From Mesostigma viride (taxonomy: Eukaryota > Streptophyta > Mesostigmatophyceae > Mesostigmatales > Mesostigmataceae): DNA of 64,000 nucleotides. Under the pieces are notes generated by a model. It saw nothing but the letters and a program-made list of their open reading frames with translations, did no database searches and was not told the DNA's origin. The stretch spans positions 677,958 through 741,957 of the forward strand of contig RPFO01000089.1 of NCBI GenBank assembly GCA_009746045.1, in the 5' to 3' direction. Both the position numbers and the translations under genes were made by a program. Of the stretch, positions 54,801 to 64,000 are shown piece by piece (position 1 is the first letter of the stretch; each line of letters opens with the position of its first letter).

Positions 54801-57800
54801 GGCAGCGGGCAGCGTACTGCGCACCAATCCGCGAGCGAAGCGAGCACCGTACTATTCCAGCGGGCAGCGGGCAGCGGGCAGCGGGCAGCGGGCAGCGGGC
54901 TGCGGGCAGCGGGCAGCGGGCAGCGGGCAGCGGGCTGCGGGCTGCGGGCTGCGGGCAGCGGGGCGAAGTACTGCCAAAAAAAGGGACCCTGTTTTGGGCT
55001 GGGCGGAGCCAGCGGGTTACTCTAGTCCTATTTATTAATTTAGCAATGTAGTAGTCATCCCGCATTATCCAAGGCATCGCGGAGTACCCCGCCAATCCAA
55101 AACAACCGGAATCACTAACCACCAATCCCAGCAAGCGAGCGAAGCGAGCGAGCACCGTACTGCGCACCAATCCGCGAGCGAAGCGAGCACCGTACTATTC
55201 CAGCGGGCAGCGGGCAGCGTACTGCGCGCCAATCCGCCAGCGAAGCGAGCACCGTACTATTCCAGCGGGCAGCGGGCAGCGTACTGCGCACCAATCTGCG
55301 AGCGAAGCGAGCACCGTATATTCCAGCGGGCAGCGGGCAGCGGGCAGCGGGCAGCGGGCAGCGGGCAGCGGGCAGAGGGCAGAGGGCAGCGGGCAGCGGG
55401 CAACGGGCAGCGCGCTGCGGGCTGCGGGCTGCCAGCGGGCAGCGGGGCGAAGTACTGCCAAAAAAAGGGACCCTGTTTTGGGCTGGGCGAAGCCAGCGGG
55501 TGACACTAGTCTATATTACTAATTTAGCAATGTCACAGTATCCCGCAGTATCCAAGGCATCGCGGAGTACCCCGCCAATCCAAAACAACCGGAATCACTG
55601 ACCACCAATCCGCGCGAAGCAACCAATTAACGAGCGAGCGAAGCGAGCGAGCACCGTACTGCGAGCGAGCGAAGCGAGCGAGCACCGTACTGCGCACCTG
55701 AATCCGCGAGCGAAGCGAGCACCGTACTATTCCAGCGGGCAGCGGGCAGCGTACTGCGCACCAATCCGCGAGCGAAGCGAGCACCGTACTATTCCAGCGG
55801 GCAGCGGGCAGCGGGCAGCGGGCAGCGGGCAGCGGGCAGCGGGCAGCGGGCAGCGGGCAGCGGGTAGCGGGCTGCGGGCTGCGGGCTGCGGGCAGCGGGG
55901 CGAAGTACTGCCAAAAAAAGGGACCCTGTTTTGGGCTGGGCGGAGCCAGCGGGTTACTCTAGTCCTATTTATTAATTTAGCAATGTAGTAGTCATCCCGC
56001 ACTATTCAGGGCATCGCAACTTCCCCGCCAATCCAAAACAACCGGAATCACTAACCACCAATCCCAGCGAGCGAGCGAAGCGAGCGAGCACCGTACTGCG
56101 CACCAATCCGCGAGCGAAGCGAGCACCGTACTATTCCAGCGGGCAGCGGGCAGCGTACTGCGCACCAATCCGCGAGCGAAGCGAGCACCGTACTATTCCA
56201 GCGGGCAGCGGGCAGCGTACTGCGCACCAATCTGCGAGCGAAGCGAGCACCGTATATTCCAGCGGGCAGCGGGCAGCGTACTGCGCGCCAATCCGCGAGC
56301 GAAGCGAGCACCGTACTATTCCAGCGGGCAGCGGGCAGCGTACTGCGCACCAATCTGCGAGCGAAGCGAGCACCGTATATTCCAGCGGGCAGCGGGCAGC
56401 GGGCAGCGGGCAGCGGGCAGCGGGCAGCGGGCAGAGGGCAGAGGGCAGCGGGCAGCGGGCAACGGGCAGCGCGCTGCGGGCTGCGGGCTGCCAGCGGGCA
56501 GCGGGGCGAAGTACTGCCAAAAAAAGGGACCCTGTTTTGGGCTGGGCGAAGCCAGCGGGTGACACTAGTCTATATTACTAATTTAGCAATGTCACAGTAT
56601 CCCGCAGTATCCAAGGCATCGCGGAGTACCCCGCCAATCCAAAACAACCGGAATCACTGACCACCAATCCGCGCGAAGCAACCAATTAACGAGCGAGCGA
56701 AGCGAGCGAGCACCGTACTGCGAGCGAGCGAAGCGAGCGAGCACCGTACTGCGCACCTCAATCCGCGAGCGAAGCGAGCACCGTACTATTCCAGCGGGCA
56801 GCGGGCAGCGTACTGCGCACCAATCCGCGAGCGAAGCGAGCACCGTACTATTCCAGCGGGCAGCGGGCAGCGGGCAGCGGGCAGCGGGCAGCGGGCAGCG
56901 GGTAGCGGGCTGCGGGCTGCGGGCTGCGGGCAGCGGGGCGAAGTACTGCCAAAAAAAGGGACCCTGTTTTGGGCTGGGCGGAGCCAGCGGGTTACTCTAG
57001 TCCTATTTATTAATTTAGCAATGTAGTAGTCATCCCGCACTATTCAGGGCATCGCAACTTCCCCGCCAATCCAAAACAACCGGAATCACTAACCACCAAT
57101 CCCAGCGAGCGAGCGAAGCGAGCGAGCACCGTACTGCGCACCAATCCGCGAGCGAAGCGAGCACCGTACTATTCCAGCGGGCAGCGGGCAGCGTACTGCG
57201 CACCAATCCGCGAGCGAAGCGAGCACCGTACTATTCCAGCGGGCAGCGGGCAGCGTACTGCGCACCAATCTGCGAGCGAAGCGAGCACCGTATATTCCAG
57301 CGGGCAGCGGGCAGCGTACTGCGCGCCAATCCGCGAGCGAAGCGAGCACCGTACTATTCCAGCGGGCAGCGGGCAGCGTACTGCGCACCAATCTGCGAGC
57401 GAAGCGAGCACCGTATATTCCAGCGGGCAGCGGGCAGCGGGCAGCGGGCAGCGGGCAGCGGGCAGAGGGCAGCGGGCAACGGGCAACGGGCAGCGCGCTG
57501 CGAGCTGCGGGCAGCGGGCAGCGGGGCGAAGTACTGCCAAAAAAAGGGACCCTGTTTTGGGCTGGGCGAAGCCAGCGGGTGACACTAGTCTATATTACTA
57601 ATTTAGCAATGTCACAGTATCCCGCAGTATCCAAGGCATCGCGGAGTACCCCACCAATCCAAAACAACCGGAATCACTGACCACCAATCCGCGCGAAGCA
57701 ACCAATTAACGAGCGAGCGAAGCGAGCGAGCACCGTACTGCGAGCGAGCGAAGCGAGCGAGCACCGTACTGCGCACCTGAATCCGCGAGCGAAGCGAGCA

Positions 57801-59483
57801 CCGTACTATTCCGGCAGAGGGCAGCGGGCAGCGTACTGCGCACCAATCCGCGAGCGAAGCGAGCACCGTACTATTCCAGCGGGCAGCGGGCAGCGGGCAG
57901 CGGGCAGCGGGCTGCGGGCTGCGGGCTGCGGGCAGCGGGCAGCGGGCAGCGGGCTGCGGGCTGCGGGCTGCGGGCAGCGGGGCGAAGTACTGCCAAAAAA
58001 AGGGACCCTGTTTTGGGCTGGGCGGAGCCAGCGGGTTACTCTAGTCCTATTTATTAATTTAGCAATGTAGTAGTCATCCCGCATTATCCAAGGCATCGCG
58101 GAGTACCCCGCCAATCCAAAACAACCGGAATCACTAACCACCAATCCCAGCAAGCGAGCGAAGCGAGCGAGCACCGTACTGCGCACCAATCCGCGAGCGA
58201 AGCGAGCACCGTACTATTCCAGCGGGCAGCGGGCAGCGTACTGCGCGCCAATCCGCCAGCGAAGCGAGCACCGTACTATTCCAGCGGGCAGCGGGCAGCG
58301 TACTGCGCACCAATCTGCGAGCGAAGCGAGCACCGTATATTCCAGCGGGCAGCGGGCAGCGGGCAGCGGGCAGCGGGCAGCGGGCAGCGGGCAGAGGGCA
58401 GAGGGCAGCGGGCAGCGGGCAACGGGCAGCGCGCTGCGGGCTGCGGGCAGCGGGCAGCGGGGCGAAGTACTGCCAAAAAAAGGGACCCTGTTTTGGGCTG
58501 GGCGAAGCCAGCGGGTGACACTAGTCTATATTACTAATTTAGCAATGTCACAGTATCCCGCAGTATCCAAGGCATCGCGGAGTACCCCACCAATCCAAAA
58601 CAACCGGAATCACTGACCACCAATCCGCGCGAAGCAACCAATTAACGAGGGAGCGAAGCGAGCGAGCACCGTACTGCGAGCGAGCGAAGCGAGCGAGCAC
58701 CGTACTGCGCACCTGAATCCGCGAGCGAAGCGAGCACCGTACTATTCCAGCGGGCAGCGGGCAGCGTACTGCGCACCAATCCGCGAGCGAAGCGAGCACC
58801 GTACTATTCCAGCGGGCAGCGGGCAGCGGGCAGCGGGTAGCGGGCTGCGGGCTGCGGGCTGCGGGCAGCGGGGCGAAGTACTGCCAAAAAAAGGGACCCT
58901 GTTTTGGGCTGGGCGGAGCCAGCGGGTTACTCTAGTCCTATTTATTAATTTAGCAATGTAGTAGTCATCCCGCACTATTCAGGGCATCGCAACTTCCCCG
59001 CCAATCCAAAACAACCGGAATCACTAACCACCAATCCCAGCGAGCGAGCGAAGCGAGCGAGCACCGTACTGCGCACCAATCCGCGAGCGAAGCGAGCACC
59101 GTACTATTCCAGCGGGCAGCGGGCAGCGTACTGCGCACCAATCCGCGAGCGAAGCGAGCACCGTACTATTCCAGCGGGCAGCGGGCAGCGTACTGCGCAC
59201 CAATCTGCGAGCGAAGCGAGCACCGTATATTCCAGCGGGCAGCGGGCAGCGTACTGCGCACCAATCCGCGAGCGAAGCGAGCACCGTACTATTCCAGCGG
59301 GCAGCGGGCAGCGTACTGCGCACCAATCCGCCTGCGAAGTGAGCACCGTACTGTTCCCCTCTCCGGAGCGCAGTGAAGGACCACGTACTACGCAGTGAGC
59401 GGGCAGCCGGCGAGCGGGCAGGCCCTGAACCGCCCCAAAGTGCTTTTTTTGGCTGGGCGAAGCCAGCGGGTGACACTAGTCTA
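51893..59483. repeat. 7.6-kb satellite array of alternating A and B monomers
   Basis: Monomers of about 400-600 bp each contain: AATCCAAAACAACCGGAATC; GAGCGAAGCGAGCGAGCACC blocks with GTACTGCG; CACCAATCCGCGAGCG blocks; an (AGCGGGC)n tract; and a core CTGCCAAAAAAAGGGACCCT followed by GGGCTGGGCG. After the core, type A reads GAGCCAGCGGGTTACTCTAG and type B AAGCCAGCGGGTGACACTAG. Cores lie near 52317, 52720, 53190, 53647, 54058, 54528, 54982, 55468, 55920, 56526, 56958, 57546, 58002, 58482 and 58893, in order A A B A A B A B A B A B A B A, with a degenerate B at about 59450. Frames here (LPAARCP, RCSLRSRIG) are artefacts. Confidence 0.92.
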
Positions 59484-59532
59484 CTCGAATTCAGCATGGT
59501 GTAAAATATCTTTTTTTTTTCCACCCCCCCTG
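59484..59532 (+). mobile_element. Fragment of the 3648-4296 MITE family
   Basis: CTCGAATTCAGCATGGTGTA followed by a T run and CCACCCCCCCTGG closely matches the right end of the MITE (4248-4296). It begins exactly where satellite sequence stops. Confidence 0.65.
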
Positions 59533-61448
59533 GCGGCGCGAAGAAAAATTTTGTGGAGCTAATATTAACTCCTCCCGCCGGTCAGGCGCCTGGTTTTAGG
59601 AAAGGAGTGTGCTCTGGTGATCCCGCTAGCTCGGTCAGGCGTTTGATTTTAAGTGCAGGAGTCCGCTTTGGCCCTGCTGTACTTACAACTTACGCTGAGA
59701 ACTTACCAAGTATTGGTTGATTCTAGGAAGACGTATCAACTTTAAGGCAGGCGTCAGGTTGTTGTTGTTGATTCTGACACCGGACCTGGCGTCAGGCAAC
59801 AGGCATCGAATTTCCGCCGGCTTGACGTCATTCTTTAGTTGCAGACCACCGTTGCACCAAGAACCAGCCTGAAGCCGGAGCACTGCAGTACAAAATCATA
59901 AAAAATTCTTCTACTTGGAGAATATGCGAATACCATCGCTTACTAAGAGCTTCTACTAAGAGATTCTACAAAAAGTGCCACGTGTCGTACAAGCCACGTA
60001 GCACGTAGCACACTCCCAACTCCCAAGTCGGTCCGGCGCAGCCTTTTGACTGACAGAGTGCACTCCACCACGTCTTTTCACTTTGGCTGGCGCCGGGCGG
60101 CGCGGTAGGCCAAACTCTGGAGTACGCTCATGTACGATTTTGGGGGGGGATGTCCCCCCTCATCCTGGTACACCTCCCCCCACGTTTAAGATTGGGATCC
60201 GACCAATCCAGGGCTCATGATCTTAAAGAATCTCACTACTGTGATTCGATTCTACTAAGTTCTACTACATTTTACTACAATTATACTACTAGTAGAGGTC
60301 ACATCCAGGGGCTCATGATCTTAAACCTGAGAATCTTAAACGTGTGGGGGGGGTGTACAGTACAATTATATTTATATGTATGGTAGTTGGGCAAAGTATG
60401 AGCTCTTGAGAAGTTTGAACAGTGATAGACTGCCTACACCGCCCGCATTGGTAGTTTTAATTTTTCGGGGAAATGGGTATATTTTTATTAGCCAATTATT
60501 ATTATTGGTAGTTTTAATTCAGTTCAGCCAAAAGGCCCTTCGGAATTTAGGCGCCTCTCACGCTTGAGCGCCCGGAACCTGTTTTTTTGTCGGATCCGTC
60601 CCGGCCTGTCCCAGGTTTTTTTGGTGCTTGGGACAAGCACCATTTCCGTAGCCTAATTCCAATCCTATTCGCGTCCAGTTTCTTAACTTGTGATCGTGAA
60701 GTTTCGGCACGCACGGGAAAAAATATGTCCAGCTGAACAAAAAAATACTACATCGGATTCGAAACTATGTACTAGGTACGGTACATTGGTCAGGACGCAC
60801 GACTTTCGTTCAGCACACGTTCAGAGCAGCACTATTTACCTTTTCCCGGCCTGTCCCAACGAAAAAACGTGGGACAGGCCGGGACAAGCTTGAGCCTTGC
60901 CCAGCCAAACCGCAGGGCGCCGCGCCGAACCAATTGGAATTTAGGTTCGCGCCGAGGTCAAGCGTGAGAGCCCCGAGCCAGAAAACGACCGGTTTTGGCC
61001 GAGCGTGAGAGGGAACTTTGGGACAGAGGCCGTACCCCTGAAAAAATCAGTTTCGGAACCGAGCGTAGACATTAGCGTTTTATTGGTTGAAAGTGCTACC
61101 GTGTCCGCCCAATTAATTAATTATTAGTTTGTTTGTTTGGTTACCGAACAACCGTTAAACCGGCTGCGAAATTTAATAATTCTTTGTTTGTTTTGTATAA
61201 CCCAGCCGGATGCACTGCTCTTACGGCTAGTAAAAGCACATTTTTCAGCCAGAGATTTAATATTTCTTTGTTTTTTACCGCAAAAGAAGCGCTCTTGGCA
61301 GTCAAACAATTTATTTACACTTTCTTTATTTGTTTGGTAGTTTCAAAAACTACAGGTCAGTACACTCGGGAATTAGTTAATTAAAATTCTTTTGTTTTTT
61401 TTATCGTTTGCAGCTGGCCGGCGCCCAGCCTCATAATTATTTCCGGTG
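59533..61448. other. Gene-poor region with small inverted and tandem repeats
   Basis: No gene. A roughly 58-bp unit with CGGTCAGGCG is duplicated at about 59577-59672. An inverted pair GTACACC...CACGTTTAAGATT lies at about 60163-60190 and 60328-60360, with a direct repeat GGCTCATGATCTTAAA between the arms. Another pair, CCCGGCCTGTCCCA with GTGGGACAGGCCGGGACAAGC, spans about 60600-60890 and is bordered by CTCACGCTTGA/TCAAGCGTGAG at 60558 and 60958, suggesting a small foldback element. AATTAATTAATTATTAG near 61110 is a microsatellite. Confidence 0.5.
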
Positions 61449-62983
61449 AATCGGATTTCTCTGAAAATAGTTTATTAAACAGCATGCGGGAAAGAAAGGG
61501 CCGCCACAACCTTGTGGCTGTACATGCAGAAAGGCTTGTTAGACGAATGGGGACGGCTTGTTGTTTACCGGGGAATCCTACTGGCAACTAGCTTTGCCTT
61601 TTGTAAGTCAGGCGCCGTTTGTTTGAACGGCCGGCCATGTGTTGAATGCTGACGGAAGTTGCGTCAAAAAGCTGTAATAAAATCTGATGTAACCAGCACT
61701 CACCAATTGATTGGTGTGCTGCTTGGTTGGGTAGTGTGTTCAGGGTTGCATTCGAAGAGTACACATGGCCTGACAGCTCAGACGTGTGACAGATGAGCTG
61801 GCTGGCTGAATTATTAAATTGTCAGCGTTAGGATATTTCTGGTTTTGCCGTTTTCCATTTTGACGGTAGGCTTGATAAGCATGGTCGGCGGGTTGTGACC
61901 CGTAATTGTTTCTTTGAATGTGCTCACTGAAGCAGTATGCGCGGCCTCGCTGCTATGGCGGCGGGGCTAAAGAAAATTAGGCAAAGACCCCGTCCTTGCC
62001 TGCTATGAAGTCGCGGGCTTTGCGACTTCACGGCAGGTAGGGGCGGTTTGAACGGAACGGAAATTTCGCGTTACCAATGTGCCAAGTGGTTCTGGTTGGC
62101 ACCTTGCTGGGCAGCGTCTCGGTGGTCATAGAAAGTGGGCTGGGCGCCCCGCCCCGGCTGCTGGTAATTCCAGCAGCGGAGCCAATCATGTCGACTAAGA
62201 AGTCCGCAGCTGATGCGGAAACTGTGCGAAGGTCAATAGATTAATTTGGATTCCATGAGACTGCGCTGGTAGTCAGTCAGCGGCCCACCGCCTAGGGCGC
62301 TGCATGGCGCTGCCTTCGGCTTGGTGCGCGGCCCTTTTTTGTTATGGGCCAGCGAGGGATATAAGGGTGACGCGCGGCCGGCTAATTTCTTGCGTTCCGG
62401 AAGAAAATATATTTGCAAAATTCCCACAAAAGGAACCGAGTATCGGAAAGGCGTCTCGGCTGACAGTGGCAGTGTCTGGCCTTGTCGTCTCTCCCTGCTC
62501 AGCACCCGGCAGGTAGCGGTTCAAACCCTGGTGGCGTCGGAATGCGAATTTTCTGGGTTTTTATCCGGAATAATATTTTGCTGAGGCGGCTCCGCGGATT
62601 CGCTAACCTTTTATTGTCGGGCCCCTTAGGGGGTTATTATAGCCTTGTGCGGGCTGAGTCGCCATGAAGGAGATGTTGCGACACGCCCCACTTTGTGGTC
62701 TTTTATGGAAGCGGCTACCCTCGAGGCTGCTCGGAAGAGGGGGGGGGTCTTCTCCTTTTCTTTGTTCACTGTTATTGGGGCAACAGTGATCCTATCAAGT
62801 TTTGTTTCCTGAGCGGCGACAGTGCGGGGGAGGAGGGTAATGGCGCCAGGGACTGGGGTGGATCGGGGGGCTCTTGCTCCTGCATGCGAGGGAGACGAGA
62901 TGACTACTTAAACCTGCCTTTGGCAGGGGCTCTACTCATTGTTTTCAATCAAATGCTGGTTTTCTTGGGAGCTCAAGTGTCAT
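61449..62983 (-). repeat. Gypsy-family LTR, copy A, with an internal insertion
   Basis: 61449-61914 is identical or nearly so to 62984-63449, and 62868-62983 matches 63470-63585. The two parts are separated by about 950 bp (61915-62867) absent from copy B. Ends resemble the LTR at 31302-32057. Read on the minus strand it would start TGACACTTGAGC. Confidence 0.75.
61915..62867. other. Insertion within LTR copy A
   Basis: About 950 bp replacing a short C-rich spacer. It has a hairpin GAAGTCGC/GCGACTTC near 62007-62031 and short frames without known domains. The origin is unknown; it may be what remains of the region between two LTR fragments. Confidence 0.4.
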
Positions 62984-63585
62984 AATCGGATTTCTCTGAA
63001 AATAGTTTATTAAACAGCATGCGGGAAAGAAAGGGCCGCCACAACCTTGTGGCTGTACATGCAGAAAGGCTTGTTAGACGAATGGGGACGGCTTGTTGTT
63101 TACCGGGGAATCCTACTGGCAACTAGCTTTGCCTTTTGTAAGTCAGGCGCCGTTTGTTTGAACGGCCGGCCATGTGTTGAATGCTGACGGAAGTTGCGTC
63201 AAAAAGCTGTAATAAAATCTGATGTAACCAGCACTCACCAATTGATTGGTGTGCTGCTTGGTTGGGTAGTGTGTTCAGGGTTGCATTCGAAGAGTACACA
63301 TGGCCTGACAGCTCAGACGTGTGACAGATGAGCTGGCTGGCTGAATTATTAAATTGTCAGCGTTAGGATATTTCTGGTTTTGCCGTTTTCCATTTTGACG
63401 GTAGGCTTGATAAGCATGGTCGGCGGGTTGTGACCCGTAATTGTTTCTTCCCACCCATCCCACCCTTGGGGGCTCTTGCTCCTGCATGCGAGGGAGACGA
63501 GATGACTACTTAAACCTGCCTTTGGCAGGGGCTCTACTCATTGTTTTCAATCAAATGCTGGTTTTCTTGGGAGCTCAAGTGTCAT
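62984..63585 (-). repeat. Gypsy-family LTR, copy B (602 bp)
   Basis: Uninterrupted unit starting AATCGGATTTCTCTGA and ending GGGAGCTCAAGTGTCAT on the plus strand. It abuts copy A directly, giving a head-to-tail LTR pair. The minus strand carries AATAAA near its end. Confidence 0.75.
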
Positions 63586-64000
63586 AATCGGGGTTCTTTG
63601 AACGGAGTTTCTTCTATACGTGAATGCGGGAACAAGAGGCCGCTGGATGAGCGGCTTATAGGTCGTAGTGTTTACTCGTAGCTGTTTGGCTAGAGCTTTT
63701 GTGATTAGTAGATGCAATATAGTGCATGGTTGAAAAATGAATTAAATAAAATGTGCGTTCCGCGCTTGGGTTGATTATACCCGGGCGGAACGGGGCGTGA
63801 GGTGCAGTGCCCCTGAAAAGAACAACCTACGCATTATTTAATACTAGCCGTGCAGATTCGGGATATTCTACCCCGGTCTGTACGGTTAGCGTCTTACTAG
63901 CATCCACTAAACATAAGGGTTTAATGACGTCAGTTAGCTAGGGATAAGGGAGGTTTTGCGACTAAAAGCCGCTCTGGCTGGTTTTGTCGGCCTCTTTCTT
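63586..64000 (-). repeat. Diverged third LTR-like unit, runs off the window
   Basis: It starts AATCGGGGTTCTTTGAA and continues GAATGCGGGAACAAGAGGCC, a diverged form of the start of copies A and B (GCATGCGGGAAAGAAAGGGC). The rest is not clearly alignable by eye. No gene is seen before the window ends. Confidence 0.5.

Noticed and set aside
51893-59483. CRISPR array
   Set aside because: Units are 400-600 bp with internal tandem repeats, not short repeats with unique spacers, and the setting is eukaryotic.
51864-59524. Many minus-strand frames in the satellite, some over 150 residues
   Set aside because: They repeat the same peptides with each monomer and follow the satellite period, not a gene.

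Overview
The window looks like a repeat-dense stretch of a nuclear genome from a eukaryotic microbe, most plausibly a green alga. Reasons: no bacterial operon structure; an intronless type II membrane protein of the GT29 sialyltransferase family; the algal-type poly(A) signal TGTAA shortly after two of the genes; and dense nested Ty3/gypsy, Ty1/copia and DNA transposons. The species cannot be named from sequence alone. Only the GT29 gene (952-1971) is a clear candidate host gene. Nearly everything else is mobile-element or satellite DNA, much of it broken.

Layout. 1-206: end of a copia-type reverse transcriptase. 952-1971: GT29 gene. 2000-4670: gene-poor, with diverged repeats and one MITE with clear ends (3648-4296). 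4674-5235: an LTR; 5236 to about 9600: a badly decayed minus-strand LTR element with Ty3/gypsy pol traces. 11613-12518: a copia RNase H fused to an AT-hook segment. From 12910 the minus strand holds one long Ty3/gypsy element read from right to left: LTR (32057-31302), gag (31225-29546), protease (about 19061-18512), RT, RNase H, integrase (to 13027). It is split by three insertions: a 10.47-kb DNA transposon (19071-29536) between gag and protease, a 2.28-kb TTAA-flanked element (14210-16489) between RNase H and integrase, and a second TTAA-type element whose right end is at 13022.

The 10.47-kb element is the most interesting unit. It has 30-bp perfect terminal inverted repeats, a 9-bp flanking duplication with one mismatch, and two divergent genes: a large protein with a DUF7869-like RNase H-fold transposase signature (24292-28745, one frameshift) and a 917-residue zinc-finger, poly-Q and tandem-repeat protein (23113-20360). 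Between them lies a cluster of about twelve copies of one 23-bp motif in both orientations. It also carries a long 7-bp repeat tract plus a unique core that reappears in the satellite array.

32962-34543 is a second copy of the same gypsy pol, on the plus strand. 34761-51455 is best read as one LTR retrotransposon of copia type: 643- and 646-bp near-identical direct repeats, a polypurine tract before the right one, and gag, integrase, protease, RT and RNase H in that unusual order. It contains a 7.64-kb element with 45-bp perfect inverted ends (39653-47290) that splits the protease, and a 550-bp element made of two identical 206-bp perfect palindromes around a spacer with a Pol III B box (49257-49806). 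51893-59483 is a satellite array of alternating A and B monomers. 59484-64000 holds MITE pieces, small inverted repeats and tandem LTR copies of the gypsy family.

Nesting order inferred: gypsy first; then the TTAA elements and the 10.47-kb transposon; the copia-type LTR element received its own two later insertions. All reading is by eye; family names rest on motif recognition, not on database searches.
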